This document shows positions 48,635 through 57,687 of a stretch of 64,000 nucleotides of DNA, one piece after another. The position numbers and the translations under genes are program-made. Positions within the stretch are counted from its first letter, which is position 1, and each line of letters opens with the position of its first letter. Source of the stretch: Methylophaga sp. OBS3 (GTDB taxonomy: Bacteria; Pseudomonadota; Gammaproteobacteria; Nitrosococcales; Methylophagaceae); contig NZ_JAPDMU010000003.1 in the NCBI RefSeq assembly GCF_026319325.1, forward strand, positions 248,001 through 312,000, read 5' to 3'. The notes beneath the pieces were generated by a model. It did not search any database. It was given only the letters and a program-made list of their open reading frames with translations, and was not told where the DNA came from.

Positions 48635-49746
48635 GCACTCACTCCGAATCGTTCTCTTTGATATTCTCCGTCCTGAATACGTTTACACCACTCTAAGTTT
48701 TCTAAATACCATTTGATCGTCCTGCGAATACCCGACTCAAAGGTTTCTTCAGGAAGCCAGCCTAATGTATTTTTAATTTTGGTGGCATCTATGGCATAAC
48801 GACGGTCATGCCCCGGACGGTCAACGACGTAATGAATCAGCTCTTGATAGGACTTAATGTTGGTTTCTGTATGCCGTTCATCTATGGGTAATAGTTCATC
48901 TAAAATTTGGCAGATGGTGTTTACCACCTCAAGATTTTGTTTCTCATTATGACCGCCGATATTATAGGTTTGGCCAATTTCGCCTTCACTAATTACTTTA
49001 ACCAATGCTCGCGCATGATCTTCAACATGTAACCAGTCACGAATTTGATCGCCTTTACCATAAATAGGTAATGGTTTTGCCTCAATGGCATTTAGAATCA
49101 CCAACGGAATCAACTTTTCAGGAAACTGGTACGGCCCATAGTTATTAGAGCAATTGGTCATGATGATCGGCAGACCATAGGTCCTATACCATGCTTTAAC
49201 CAAATGATCTGAGCTGGCCTTTGTTGCACTGTATGGTGAGCTTGGCGCATATGCCGTTTTCTCGGTAAACAAAACTGATGTTGCATTTAAATCTGTATCA
49301 GGATGAGGTAAGTCACCATACACTTCATCCGTCGAAATATGATGAAACCGGAAATGTTCTTTTTTTGTATCAGGCAACATTGACCAGTACGTTCTAGCTT
49401 GCTCTAATAAATTATAGGTGCCTATGATATTCGTCTCTATAAAGTCTGCAGGCCCATCTATAGAGCGATCAACATGACTTTCGGCAGCAAGGTGCATAAC
49501 CCAATCTGGTTGATATTTATGAAAAATATTGGCAATGGCATCACGGTCACAAATATCTACTTGTTCAAAGTTGTATCTTTCACAATCTGAAATAGTCGCC
49601 AGGTTCTCTAAGTTACCAGCATAGGTTAGCTTATCGATATTTATCACTCGGCACTGCGTATGACCAATGAGGTATCGAATAACTGCAGAACCAATAAAGC
49701 CAGCCCCACCTGTCACGACGATTGTTTGATTTTTAATTAACTTCAT
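48631..49746 (-). CDS. rmlB: dTDP-glucose 4,6-dehydratase RmlB
   Basis: Converts dTDP-glucose to the 4-keto-6-deoxy intermediate. 371 residues; NAD motif [13 protein letters not shown], catalytic [11 protein letters not shown], Tyr-x3-Lys in [10 protein letters not shown], and [15 protein letters not shown]. Its start lies within the last codons of the EPS MarR gene (14-nt overlap), which couples regulator and rhamnose genes. Confidence 0.97.
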   Translation of the reverse strand: MKLIKNQTIVVTGGAGFIGSAVIRYLIGHTQCRVINIDKLTYAGNLENLATISDCERYNFEQVDICDRDAIANIFHKYQPDWVMHLAAESHVDRSIDGPADFIETNIIGTYNLLEQARTYWSMLPDTKKEHFRFHHISTDEVYGDLPHPDTDLNATSVLFTEKTAYAPSSPYSATKASSDHLVKAWYRTYGLPIIMTNCSNNYGPYQFPEKLIPLVILNAIEAKPLPIYGKGDQIRDWLHVEDHARALVKVISEGEIGQTYNIGGHNEKQNLEVVNTICQILDELLPIDERHTETNIKSYQELIHYVVDRPGHDRRYAIDATKIKNTLGWLPEETFESGIRRTIKWYLENLEWCKRIQDGEYQRERFGVSA

Positions 49747-50062
49747 TTTTGATATCCGAACGAAGCTGCTCTAGCTCAGTTTTTATAACTTGGTATTCTT
49801 GCATTTTTCTTTTAAGAAAACGTATTGTGACGGCGGCTTTCTCTTCTATTCCATGAGGCGTTAATTTGTACATATACGCCTTTTTATTTTTACTATTTCG
49901 AAAATTACTTGCTTTAAGTGCTCCCTTTTCAATAAGCGCATTTAAACAATAATTTGCCTTCCCCAGGCTAATCCCTAGTTTTTTGGCTAGTTCACGCTGG
50001 CTTACTTCAGGGTTTTCTTCGATTAACTTGAGGATTTTGTAGTGATACTCATCAGTTAGCAT
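49733..50062 (-). CDS. EPS-associated MarR-type transcriptional regulator (copy 2)
   Basis: About 109 residues, clearly paralogous to the protein at 45509-45829: [20 protein letters not shown], then [20 protein letters not shown], wing and C-terminal coiled coil ([17 protein letters not shown]). ATG at 50062 is chosen; the frame is open to a TTG at 50098, but those first codons form the operator-like palindrome. It heads the rmlBDAC operon. Confidence 0.85.
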   Translation of the reverse strand: MLTDEYHYKILKLIEENPEVSQRELAKKLGISLGKANYCLNALIEKGALKASNFRNSKNKKAYMYKLTPHGIEEKAAVTIRFLKRKMQEYQVIKTELEQLRSDIKNEVN

Positions 50063-50077
50063 GATGCTAAGCTCTAT

Positions 50078-50125
50078 GTGTTCATTTATTGAACACAAAA
50101 TAACTCAGTTATCTTGTCATGTAAA
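50078..50125 (-). promoter_or_regulatory. Promoter and putative operator of EPS MarR copy 2
   Basis: GTGTTCA-TTTAT-TGAACAC (50078-50096) is a perfect 7-bp inverted repeat. On the minus strand it lies 22 nt after TTTACA (50120-50125), the same layout as before copy 1. A TTATTT lies 16 nt after TTTACA as a possible -10. Confidence 0.62.
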
Positions 50126-50164
50126 TAAAGTACCAACAAACGTGAGTGTGGTTTACATGAGAGG

Positions 50165-50273
50165 TGGCATGGATGCCGCTGATTATCGCCTCGCCAATCC
50201 TTAGAGAATCCGATTATCAGTTGCTTGCGCCTTGGCATCCATGCCAACTAAGAAGTTAGCACCGGCATGCCGT
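50165..50273. repeat. Inverted GGCATGGATGCC repeats between ugd and the rml operon
   Basis: TGGCATGGATGCC (50165-50177) recurs as its complement at 50234-50246, and a third related palindrome, ACCGGCATGCCGT, lies at 50261-50273 next to the ugd stop. The arms can form a stem around about 56 bases or two local hairpins. They may act in termination of ugd; no T run follows. Confidence 0.6.
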
Positions 50274-50289
50274 AGTGGCAAGTTATAAC

Positions 50290-51468
50290 TTAGTCATTAC
50301 CAAAAAGATCACGGGTATAAACTTTATTGCGAACATCTTGAATATCATCAGTTAAGCGATTAGCAATGATAATGTCGGCTTTAGCTTTAAAGTCATTTAG
50401 ATCTTTTATAACCGCTGAGTTAAAGAAACTAGCTTCTTTCATTGCCGGCTCAAACAAGATGACTTCAATACCCTTGGCTTTAATACGTTTCATCACACCT
50501 TGGATAGCTGAGGCTCTAAAGTTATCAGAACCTTGCTTCATCACTAGGCGATAGATTCCAACAACTTTTGGCTGCTGCTTGATAATTTGGCTGGCAATAA
50601 AGTCTTTGCGAGTGGTATTAGCATCAACAATCGCTTGAATCAGGTTGCTTGGCACATTTTCATAATTAGCCAGTAACTGTTTAGTATCTTTTGGTAGGCA
50701 GTAACCGCCATAACCAAAAGATGGATTGTTGTAATGATTACCAATGCGTGGGTCTAAGCCAACCCCCTCAATAATTTGTCGCGTGTTTAATCCATGCGTC
50801 TCAGCATAACTATCTAACTCATTAAAATAAGCTACTCGCATGGCTAGATAGGTATTAGAGAAAAGTTTAATGGCTTCGGCTTCTGTAGCATTGGTAAACA
50901 AAACCGGTATGTCTTGTTTTATCGCGCCATCAATCAGCAGCTCTGCAAACACATCTGCTTGTTCACTTTGCTCACCAATAACGATACGAGAGGGATAAAG
51001 GTTATCGTATAAAGCTTTGCCCTCACGCAAAAACTCTGGTGAGAAGATAATTTTGGGCAACTGATCAGCAGTTACATATTTTGCTTTGATCGACTCGGTA
51101 TAGCCTACCGGAACAGTCGATTTAACCACCATGATGGCATTAGGGTTAATGGCCAATACATCTTCGATGACTGATTCAACACTCTTGGTATTGAAATAAT
51201 TGGTTTCTGGATCGTAATCTGTCGGCGTCGCAATGATTACATAATCAGCGTTTTTGTAAGCCAGTTGTTTATCGGTAGTTGCAGTTAGATTAAGCGCTTT
51301 ATTGGCAAGGAAATAACTGATTTCAGCATCAATTATCGGTGACTGCTTGTTGTTAAGTTGGTCGACTTTATCTTTAACAATGTCTAAAGCAACGACTTCA
51401 TTTTTTTGAGCCAGTAATACAGCTAGTGAAAGTCCAACGTAGCCCGTTCCTGCAACTGCTATTTTCAT
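50290..51468 (-). CDS. ugd: UDP-glucose 6-dehydrogenase
   Basis: Oxidises UDP-glucose to UDP-glucuronate with two NAD. 392 residues, close to E. coli Ugd (388). [19 protein letters not shown] binds [13 protein letters not shown], the central [16 protein letters not shown] helix and catalytic Cys in [15 protein letters not shown] are present. UDP-GlcNAc dehydrogenase is an alternative, but length and motif style favour Ugd. It supplies UDP-glucuronate for the surface glycan. Confidence 0.92.
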   Translation of the reverse strand: MKIAVAGTGYVGLSLAVLLAQKNEVVALDIVKDKVDQLNNKQSPIIDAEISYFLANKALNLTATTDKQLAYKNADYVIIATPTDYDPETNYFNTKSVESVIEDVLAINPNAIMVVKSTVPVGYTESIKAKYVTADQLPKIIFSPEFLREGKALYDNLYPSRIVIGEQSEQADVFAELLIDGAIKQDIPVLFTNATEAEAIKLFSNTYLAMRVAYFNELDSYAETHGLNTRQIIEGVGLDPRIGNHYNNPSFGYGGYCLPKDTKQLLANYENVPSNLIQAIVDANTTRKDFIASQIIKQQPKVVGIYRLVMKQGSDNFRASAIQGVMKRIKAKGIEVILFEPAMKEASFFNSAVIKDLNDFKAKADIIIANRLTDDIQDVRNKVYTRDLFGND

Positions 51469-51535
51469 ACAAACAATCCATTCCTAACTAACTTACAGTA
51501 ACTACTGTAAATACTTCCTTAATACCTGTTATTCG

Positions 51536-53488
51536 TTACTCAACCGTGACAGATTTCGCTAAATTTCTCGGTTGGTCGACATCAGTCCCCTTAATTAAGG
51601 CGACATGGTAACTGAGAAGTTGCAGCAAAATATTATAGGTAATTGGTGCCGTTATACGTCCAACATTGGTTGTTGCTTTAACGACTTTAAAGCTGGTTTC
51701 TGAGCTTAGATCTGAACGCTCATCTTCAAAGACAATCATTTGTCCGCCACGCGCTTTAACTTCTTGTAAGTTAGATTTCAATTTTTCCAACAAGTCATCA
51801 AGTGGTGCTATCGCAATAACCGGCATATTTTCATCAATTAATGCCAAAGGACCGTGCTTTAACTCACCCGCAGGATAAGCCTCCGCATGAATATAGCTGA
51901 TTTCTTTAAGTTTTAATGCGCCTTCAAGTGCGATGGGGTACATGGTTCCTCGACCTAAAAACAGCGCGTGCTGCTTATCAGCAAAAGCCTCGGCAATTTG
52001 CTGAATTTCAGCTTCATGCAATAACGCCTGTTGAATAAGGCTCGGTAATTTTTGTAAACCGTTCGCAATTAACTGTTCGCGGCCAGATGCTAATCGGTTT
52101 TGTACTTTACCAATGCTGGTTAGCATCAACGCCAAGGCGACTAGCTGTGTTGTAAAAGCTTTGGTTGAAGCAACACCAATTTCAGGCCCAGCATGTGTTA
52201 GAAATACTAACTCAGCCTCCCGCGTCAGGCTACTTTCAGCAACATTACAAATACTTAAAGTTGGAATATTCAGCTCATCAGATTTAGAAAACGCACCATT
52301 AACAAAAGTAGGCGTATCTGACTCACGTCTTTGCAGGTTGTTACTTGCTGCGCGGCGTAAGCTCTTAATTTGGTGTAATGCCGCTAAGGTATCGGCCGTT
52401 TCACCAGACTGGCTGATCGTAACGATTAACGTATTATTCTCAACAACTGGATTGCGATACCGAAACTCGCTGGCCACCTCAACCTGACATGGCATCCCAA
52501 TAATGTCTTCTGCCCAATATTTGGCGACCATACCTGCGTGATAACTTGTACCACAGGCAATGATGTGAATTCGATTGATACTGGCAAAAATAGACTCAGC
52601 CAAAGGCCCAAAGCTAGATACCAGAACTTGATCTTGCGTTAACCGGCCTTCCAAAGTATCGATGACAGCTTGGGGCTGTTCAAAGATTTCTTTGTGCATA
52701 TAGTGACGGTGTTCACCTAGCTCAACTGAGGTGATATTGAGGCTTGACTCTTTTACTGGCCGCTCGACTTGCTCACCTGTTTCAACGTTATAGATAGTCA
52801 CAGACTCTCGCGTCAAAACGGCTACATCACCATCTTCCAGAAAAATGAAGTTTTGTGTGACGGGCAATAATGCAGAGACATCGGATGCAATAAAATGCTC
52901 ACCGATACCGATACCAATAACCAACGGGCTACCTTTACGGGCCGCGATTAAAGTTTCCGCATCATCATTGGCAACAACCCCAAGTGCATAAGCACCTTCA
53001 AAGGTTTTAATCGCCTCCATGACAGCCGGTAACAAATCACTTTGTTTGTTATAAGACTCAGGTCCACCATACATTTGCTGATAAATGGCGTGCGCAACAA
53101 CTTCCGTATCAGTTTCAGAGGTAAATCGATAACCATTTGCTAACTGTTGATGTTTTAGCGATTGGTAATTTTCGATAATACCATTATGCACAACAGCAAC
53201 ACGTTGGTTACAAATATGAGGATGCGCATTATGTTCCGCAGGGATGCCATGTGTTGCCCAACGCGTATGGGCGATCCCAACTTGTCCTGTAAAAGGCTGT
53301 TCAAGCACTTGGATTTTGTTTTCAAGTTGCTTTATTTTGCCTAATGAACGAACACGTTCAATTTTCTGCTCTGACGACAACAATGCAATGCCAGATGAAT
53401 CATAACCGCGATACTCAAGTCTTCGCAGCCCTTCCATCAAGATTGGCGTTACGTTTCGTTCGGCGATACCACCTACAATGCCACACAC
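51536..53488 (-). CDS. glmS: Glutamine-fructose-6-phosphate aminotransferase GlmS with insertion
   Basis: Makes glucosamine-6-phosphate, the entry to UDP-GlcNAc. Glutaminase domain starts CGIVGGIAERNV with Cys2 nucleophile; two SIS domains follow (ACGTSYHAG, TISQSGETADT, STKAFTTQ) and the chain ends RNLAKSVTVE. At 650 residues it is about 40 longer than the usual 609-610; about 28 extra residues (LRRAASNNLQRRE ... SKSDELN, near 52272-52372) sit in the first SIS domain after TISQSGETADTL, and a smaller insertion (GGPESYNKQSD) in the glutaminase part. The start is GTG. It lies inside the glycan cluster rather than next to glmU. Confidence 0.95.
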   Translation of the reverse strand: MCGIVGGIAERNVTPILMEGLRRLEYRGYDSSGIALLSSEQKIERVRSLGKIKQLENKIQVLEQPFTGQVGIAHTRWATHGIPAEHNAHPHICNQRVAVVHNGIIENYQSLKHQQLANGYRFTSETDTEVVAHAIYQQMYGGPESYNKQSDLLPAVMEAIKTFEGAYALGVVANDDAETLIAARKGSPLVIGIGIGEHFIASDVSALLPVTQNFIFLEDGDVAVLTRESVTIYNVETGEQVERPVKESSLNITSVELGEHRHYMHKEIFEQPQAVIDTLEGRLTQDQVLVSSFGPLAESIFASINRIHIIACGTSYHAGMVAKYWAEDIIGMPCQVEVASEFRYRNPVVENNTLIVTISQSGETADTLAALHQIKSLRRAASNNLQRRESDTPTFVNGAFSKSDELNIPTLSICNVAESSLTREAELVFLTHAGPEIGVASTKAFTTQLVALALMLTSIGKVQNRLASGREQLIANGLQKLPSLIQQALLHEAEIQQIAEAFADKQHALFLGRGTMYPIALEGALKLKEISYIHAEAYPAGELKHGPLALIDENMPVIAIAPLDDLLEKLKSNLQEVKARGGQMIVFEDERSDLSSETSFKVVKATTNVGRITAPITYNILLQLLSYHVALIKGTDVDQPRNLAKSVTVE

Positions 53489-53562
53489 AGTATTGTCAGC
53501 CTCTTACTTGCAAAACGGGATTATACATCAGTCAGATATGTTAATTCTGATTGAAAATAGGG

Positions 53563-55491
53563 TTAAAGCTTAAGCCAGTCTTCAATATCACACTGCGGCG
53601 CAAAGCCATCCACATGCTCAAGCAAAATTTCACGAACACGCTGGTGATTACCTTGTTCAATAGCATCAGATAATTCAGTCAACATAACCTGTAATATTGG
53701 CCATTGGATAATATGCTCTTTGGCGCACATTATTTTTTGATGTTTGGTAACTGAAACGTTAGAACCTATTAACAACTCTTCATAAAGCTTCTCACCATGA
53801 CGAAGCCCAGTGAATTCTATTGCAATATCACCATCAGGATTTTGCTCATCATTAACAGTAAGTCCACTCAAGTGAATCATACGTTTCGCCAGATTAACAA
53901 TTTTGACCGGCTCGCCCATATCTAAAACAAAGACATCGCCACCTAAGCCCATTGCCCCCGCCTGAATAACCAACTCTGCAGCTTCAGGAATGGTCATAAA
54001 ATAACGAATGATGTCTGGATGAGTTACTGTGACTGGCCCCCCATTGATAATTTGTTGCCGAAACAGTGGCACAACGGAACCTGATGATCCCAAAACATTA
54101 CCAAATCGAACCATGGTAAAGCGCGTATCTTTGGCAGCCTCTGACGCAGAAGCTAAGCCTTGCAGCACTAGCTCTGCCATCCGCTTACTGGCACCCATGG
54201 TATTAGTTGGACGCACCGCTTTATCAGTAGAGATTAAGACAAACGTCTCAACCCCACTGTTAATCGCAGCTTTTGCAGCATGTAACGTACCAAGCACATT
54301 ATTACGTACACCCTCAGTAATATTTCTCTCTACCATGGGTACGTGCTTATAGGCGGCGGCATGATAAATGGTATGAATATCAAACCGCTGGCAAACGGAT
54401 GTCAACCTCGCTTCGTCAAGAACAGATCCCAGTAAACTGACAATTGGCGTAGTGCTGTTTAATGACTCAAGTTCTTTTTCTATTTGGTATAGCGAAAACT
54501 CACTTATTTCATAAAGCACAATCTGCGCGGGTTCTAGCATGATAATTTGCCGACACAGCTCACTACCTATAGATCCGCCAGCCCCCGTTACCAAAACATT
54601 TTTATCTTTGATATTACGGTTTAGCAACGTGATATCGGGCTCAACTGGCTGACGACCCAACAAGTCAGCGATATCGACTTCCTGAATATCAGAAACGCTT
54701 AACTTTCCCTGCGCAATATCCGTCATATCTGGAAGTGTGCGAACGTGCAATGCGTATGGTTCAAGAGACTGCAAAATTTGATTCCGCTGACACCTTGGAA
54801 TGGAAGGCATTGCCAGCAAAATTTCGTTAACTTGGTAACGGTCAATCAGCTTTTGAATATCTGCAAAGGCATGAACAGTGATGCCATTAATTTGCTGTTC
54901 ATGTAAAGCACGATCATCATCAACAAAACCAACTGGCCTTAGTTGGCGTCCCATTTTCAACAATGCCGCCAGTTTCACACCAGCATTACCTGCACCGTAG
55001 ATAATAACGGGCGGTATAAAACTGTGTTTTTTATGACGCCCAGCTTTTCTACTAGATTGCTTAGTAAATAACCATCTAGCAATAAAGCGGCAACCGCCCA
55101 CCAATATCAATAGAACAACGGCATTAATACCATACACAGTTCTTGGAACAAGGCCGGCTAAGTCCCGTGTTAGGACGACCACCATCATTAATAATAAGGT
55201 GTAAAAAAAGATTGCTTTGAGAATCGCCCAAAGTGCATCCATCCCAATGTAACGTATCACTGCGCGATACAGCCCAAGCCTAATAAAAATTGGAATGGCT
55301 AATACCGGTGCGGCAAAAAACAACCATAATTGTTCTTGTGGAGGAATATAGAATGTGCTCAAACGCAGAGAGAAAGCGCCCAACAAAGCAAACATCACCG
55401 CGACATAATCAACACAGCCTGTGATTAAACGTTTGATGGGTCTTGGCCGTGATAAAAACCAGTTTTCTATACTGGAAAATAGACTTCGCAC
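53563..55491 (-). CDS. Membrane-bound UDP-sugar 4,6-dehydratase (WbpM/CapD/PglF type)
   Basis: A 642-residue protein: four to five N-terminal membrane helices (about 20-140), a first Rossmann-like domain (IYGAGNAGVKLAALL) and the catalytic SDR domain with VTGAGGSIGSELCRQI, ISTDKAVRPTNTMGASKRMA (the Ser/Thr-Met-Lys active site type) and RFGNVLGSSGSVVPLF. Relatives convert UDP-GlcNAc to UDP-2-acetamido-2,6-dideoxy-4-hexulose, the precursor of QuiNAc, FucNAc or bacillosamine. First gene of the glycan region in transcription order; the SDR protein at 31.7 kb may be its partner reductase. Confidence 0.92.
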   Translation of the reverse strand: MRSLFSSIENWFLSRPRPIKRLITGCVDYVAVMFALLGAFSLRLSTFYIPPQEQLWLFFAAPVLAIPIFIRLGLYRAVIRYIGMDALWAILKAIFFYTLLLMMVVVLTRDLAGLVPRTVYGINAVVLLILVGGCRFIARWLFTKQSSRKAGRHKKHSFIPPVIIYGAGNAGVKLAALLKMGRQLRPVGFVDDDRALHEQQINGITVHAFADIQKLIDRYQVNEILLAMPSIPRCQRNQILQSLEPYALHVRTLPDMTDIAQGKLSVSDIQEVDIADLLGRQPVEPDITLLNRNIKDKNVLVTGAGGSIGSELCRQIIMLEPAQIVLYEISEFSLYQIEKELESLNSTTPIVSLLGSVLDEARLTSVCQRFDIHTIYHAAAYKHVPMVERNITEGVRNNVLGTLHAAKAAINSGVETFVLISTDKAVRPTNTMGASKRMAELVLQGLASASEAAKDTRFTMVRFGNVLGSSGSVVPLFRQQIINGGPVTVTHPDIIRYFMTIPEAAELVIQAGAMGLGGDVFVLDMGEPVKIVNLAKRMIHLSGLTVNDEQNPDGDIAIEFTGLRHGEKLYEELLIGSNVSVTKHQKIMCAKEHIIQWPILQVMLTELSDAIEQGNHQRVREILLEHVDGFAPQCDIEDWLKL

Positions 55492-55625
55492 GATGTTACC
55501 TTTCCTTAGCTCATTGCTACTACGGCATGGATTATCTCAGTATGCTGTGTATCCCACAAACCAGAAAGTAATTTTTGCTGATAATTTCCCAACGAGAAAG
55601 GGAATAACGAATTAAACGCAGTTAG

Positions 55626-56108
55626 TTAAGAAGATGCCTGACAACCCTTGCATAAACCATGAAGTTCTAGCTGCCGGCTTTTCAGCTCAAAGTCATTATC
55701 TCTAATGCTTTTTTCTAATGCATTTATAAGCATGTTCTCAATACCAATCTCACTAACAGATTGGCAATTATCGCAAATCAAAAATTGGGGTGTCTGATGG
55801 CTGTGTGAGCAAGCAATGTGTGAACACGCGATAAACTTATTTGCTGAACTAAGTTTGTGCACCAATCCCTGAGTCATCAAAAAATCTAACATCCGGTAAA
55901 CTGACATAGCAGGAATCGATTCACCAAGCATTTGTTGATAATGCTCAGCAATCTCATAAGCTGATAAAGGCTGCTGCTTCAACAATAATATCTCTAAGAC
56001 TTGGCGACGCTTTGGTGTTAAGCGACCACCTTGTTCGAGACAATTGTTTTCTGCTTTTTGGAGGATCTTTTCAATCTTCATTGTTTGCTTAGTCGAGACC
56101 TTTCGCAT
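55626..56108 (-). CDS. Fur-family regulator, Zur-like
   Basis: A 160-residue Fur-family protein. The N-terminal winged helix contains LTPKRRQVLEILL and AMSVYRMLDFLMTQGLV; the C-terminal dimerisation domain has ACSHIACSHSHQTPQFLICDNC and a final CKGC, giving two CxxC zinc sites. Residue pattern and length resemble Zur (zinc uptake repressor) more than Fur. Monocistronic and close to the tRNA remnant, it marks the chromosomal side of the island junction. Metal specificity is inferred. Confidence 0.87.
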   Translation of the reverse strand: MRKVSTKQTMKIEKILQKAENNCLEQGGRLTPKRRQVLEILLLKQQPLSAYEIAEHYQQMLGESIPAMSVYRMLDFLMTQGLVHKLSSANKFIACSHIACSHSHQTPQFLICDNCQSVSEIGIENMLINALEKSIRDNDFELKSRQLELHGLCKGCQASS

Positions 56109-56247
56109 ATATCAACAAGATGTTTGCGAATAAATTCTAACAGCAAATATAGCTATCAAGATGAGACTTAGGGGATTTTTGTCTTACGAATGCAGACTAA
56201 ACGGTCAAATTCAAACTGCGTGATAAGAAAGGAGTGTGAATTGGAAA

Positions 56248-56297
56248 TGGTACGCCTGGCAGGACTCGAACCTGCTACCCTCGGCTTAGAAGGCCGA
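56248..56297 (-). other. 3' half of tRNA-Arg(TCT), probable attachment site
   Basis: On the minus strand the sequence covers the complete anticodon arm (stem TCGGC/GCCGA, loop CTTCTAA, anticodon TCT), a variable loop, a perfect T arm (GCAGG, loop TTCGAGT, CCTGC) and the acceptor 3' strand ending ACCA. Upstream, where the D arm and acceptor 5' strand should be, the sequence is unrelated AT-rich DNA. A clean break at the anticodon stem is what tyrosine-integrase elements that recombine at the anticodon leave behind. The element therefore extends to the right. Confidence 0.82.
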
Positions 56298-56336
56298 AAA
56301 CAAAACATTAAATATCAACAATTTACGCTGAATTCC

Positions 56337-56409
56337 ACTTTCGCCACATCTGATTTTTTTCGATTTTAACCCTCTGTTTTTACTAATTTTTATATTAGAT
56401 GGCGAAAGT
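56337..56409. repeat. Inverted repeat ACTTTCGCCA between tRNA remnant and rep
   Basis: ACTTTCGCCACATCT (56337-56351) and AGATGGCGAAAGT (56397-56409) are inverted copies with one extra base, about 45 bases apart, just upstream of the rep promoter. This could be a Rep operator or integrase arm sites. Confidence 0.6.
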
Positions 56410-56413
56410 TATT

Positions 56414-56442
56414 TTAACTCTACGGACAACTATTTTTAATAT
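56414..56442 (+). promoter_or_regulatory. Candidate promoter of the rep gene
   Basis: TTAACT (56414-56419) and TAATAT (56437-56442) spaced 17 nt, followed by an SD AGGGA 6 nt before the ATG at 56512. Confidence 0.5.
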
Positions 56443-56511
56443 AGCTTATGGTATTAAACAGACAGAGCCAGATGCGTACAATATTAAATATAACATTCGC
56501 AGGGAATATTT

Positions 56512-57345
56512 ATGGTAGCAGCTAACGATCAAAGTGATCTAGACAACTATTTTTACCAAGAAGGGACTATATCAGGTCTAGCTGCAAATGATTCTCAGAG
56601 TTCTGAACCACATAGCAAAATCAACGAGTTTTGGGTTTGCAAATCACACGCATTAGCAAGAGCTACAACATCTAAACTCCTTCGGAATGAAATCAGAGTT
56701 CTCACATTAGCAATCAGCCGCGTTAATCCAACAGCTGGTTTGGAACAACGAGCACGTAATTATTTTGACGGCACTTTTGCTGAAGAAAGAGTAGTACACG
56801 TCATTGCGGAGCAATTTATATCAGCTTTCAACGTAACTAGATCAAGTTCTCTAAGGGCATTTAAAGGGGCTGCTAAAAGTCTTAAGAAACTAGAAGTCTT
56901 AATAAGTAATCCTCAAAATGAGGACATTAAAATTAAGGCTATTGAAAATGCCTACTACGACTCCAGCCTTGGATGTATCGAGATCAAGTTCACATCTGAA
57001 TACTACTCACAGTTAATAAACCTAGTTGACAGGACAAGACCCAACATTAAATACCGTGTTGGGGATGTAGTAAACTTCGATTCTTATAGAACCTTCAAGT
57101 TGCATGAATACCTGCTAAGCAAACAACAAACAGGCGTTTATGAAAACACGCGGACGGTGCCGCTCTATGAGCTACGTCAGCTTTTAAACATTCCCGACAA
57201 GCACAGCTATAACACCATCAAAAATAAAGTCATTGACGTTACGGTAAGAGAATTAGTTGATGCGGGCTGGCATATCACCTGGAAACCAAAAAGACATGGT
57301 AAAAAGTACACAGGAGTTGAATTCAAATACAAAGTAAAGAAATAA
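56512..57345 (+). CDS. Rep_3-family replication initiation protein (plasmid type)
   Basis: A 277-residue initiator of the RepB/Rep_3 type (PF01051-like), used by theta-replicating plasmids with iterons. The first winged-helix region includes FWVCKSHALARA and LLRNEIRVLTLAIS; the second has YRTFKLHEYLLS, LYELRQLLNIPDKHSYNTIK and a basic C-terminus (WKPKRHGKKYTGVEFKYK). It lies 215 bases from the tRNA remnant, where an integrase is normally expected, and is followed by an iteron array at 57.7 kb. No partition genes are adjacent. It probably lets the element replicate, at least when excised. Confidence 0.86.
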   Translation: MVAANDQSDLDNYFYQEGTISGLAANDSQSSEPHSKINEFWVCKSHALARATTSKLLRNEIRVLTLAISRVNPTAGLEQRARNYFDGTFAEERVVHVIAEQFISAFNVTRSSSLRAFKGAAKSLKKLEVLISNPQNEDIKIKAIENAYYDSSLGCIEIKFTSEYYSQLINLVDRTRPNIKYRVGDVVNFDSYRTFKLHEYLLSKQQTGVYENTRTVPLYELRQLLNIPDKHSYNTIKNKVIDVTVRELVDAGWHITWKPKRHGKKYTGVEFKYKVKK

Positions 57346-57615
57346 AACTATCAAGATTAAAGCTCAAATAATCAATAGACACTGCAGTAACCATAACCAT
57401 ATCAGCTTCTTTTTTGCTATCTCAGAAGACTTTGGTAAGTACAGAGAAGCTGTGGTCATGTAAGGTAATAACTGTCGGAAGAGTTTAACTTGTATCTATC
57501 TAGCTATAATTTAAACTTACGTTTAGGAGCTTGTAGTCCTTAATAGATCAATTTCACCAGAAAGCTGCTATGTTTCCTTGTCTATAATATTTATCCCTTT
57601 TTATTTCTGTTTACC

Positions 57616-57649
57616 TCTTGTTTACAGGGAAATCTTGTTTACAGGGAAA
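57616..57649 (+). repeat. Two tandem 17-bp repeats TCTTGTTTACAGGGAAA
   Basis: Two exact, directly abutting copies (57616-57632, 57633-57649), preceded by a degenerate third start (TTCTGTTTACC, 57605-57615). They lie 39 bases before the iterons. Confidence 0.85.
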
Positions 57650-57687
57650 AAATATTAAACATATTCAAAAACATAGAGATGCACATC

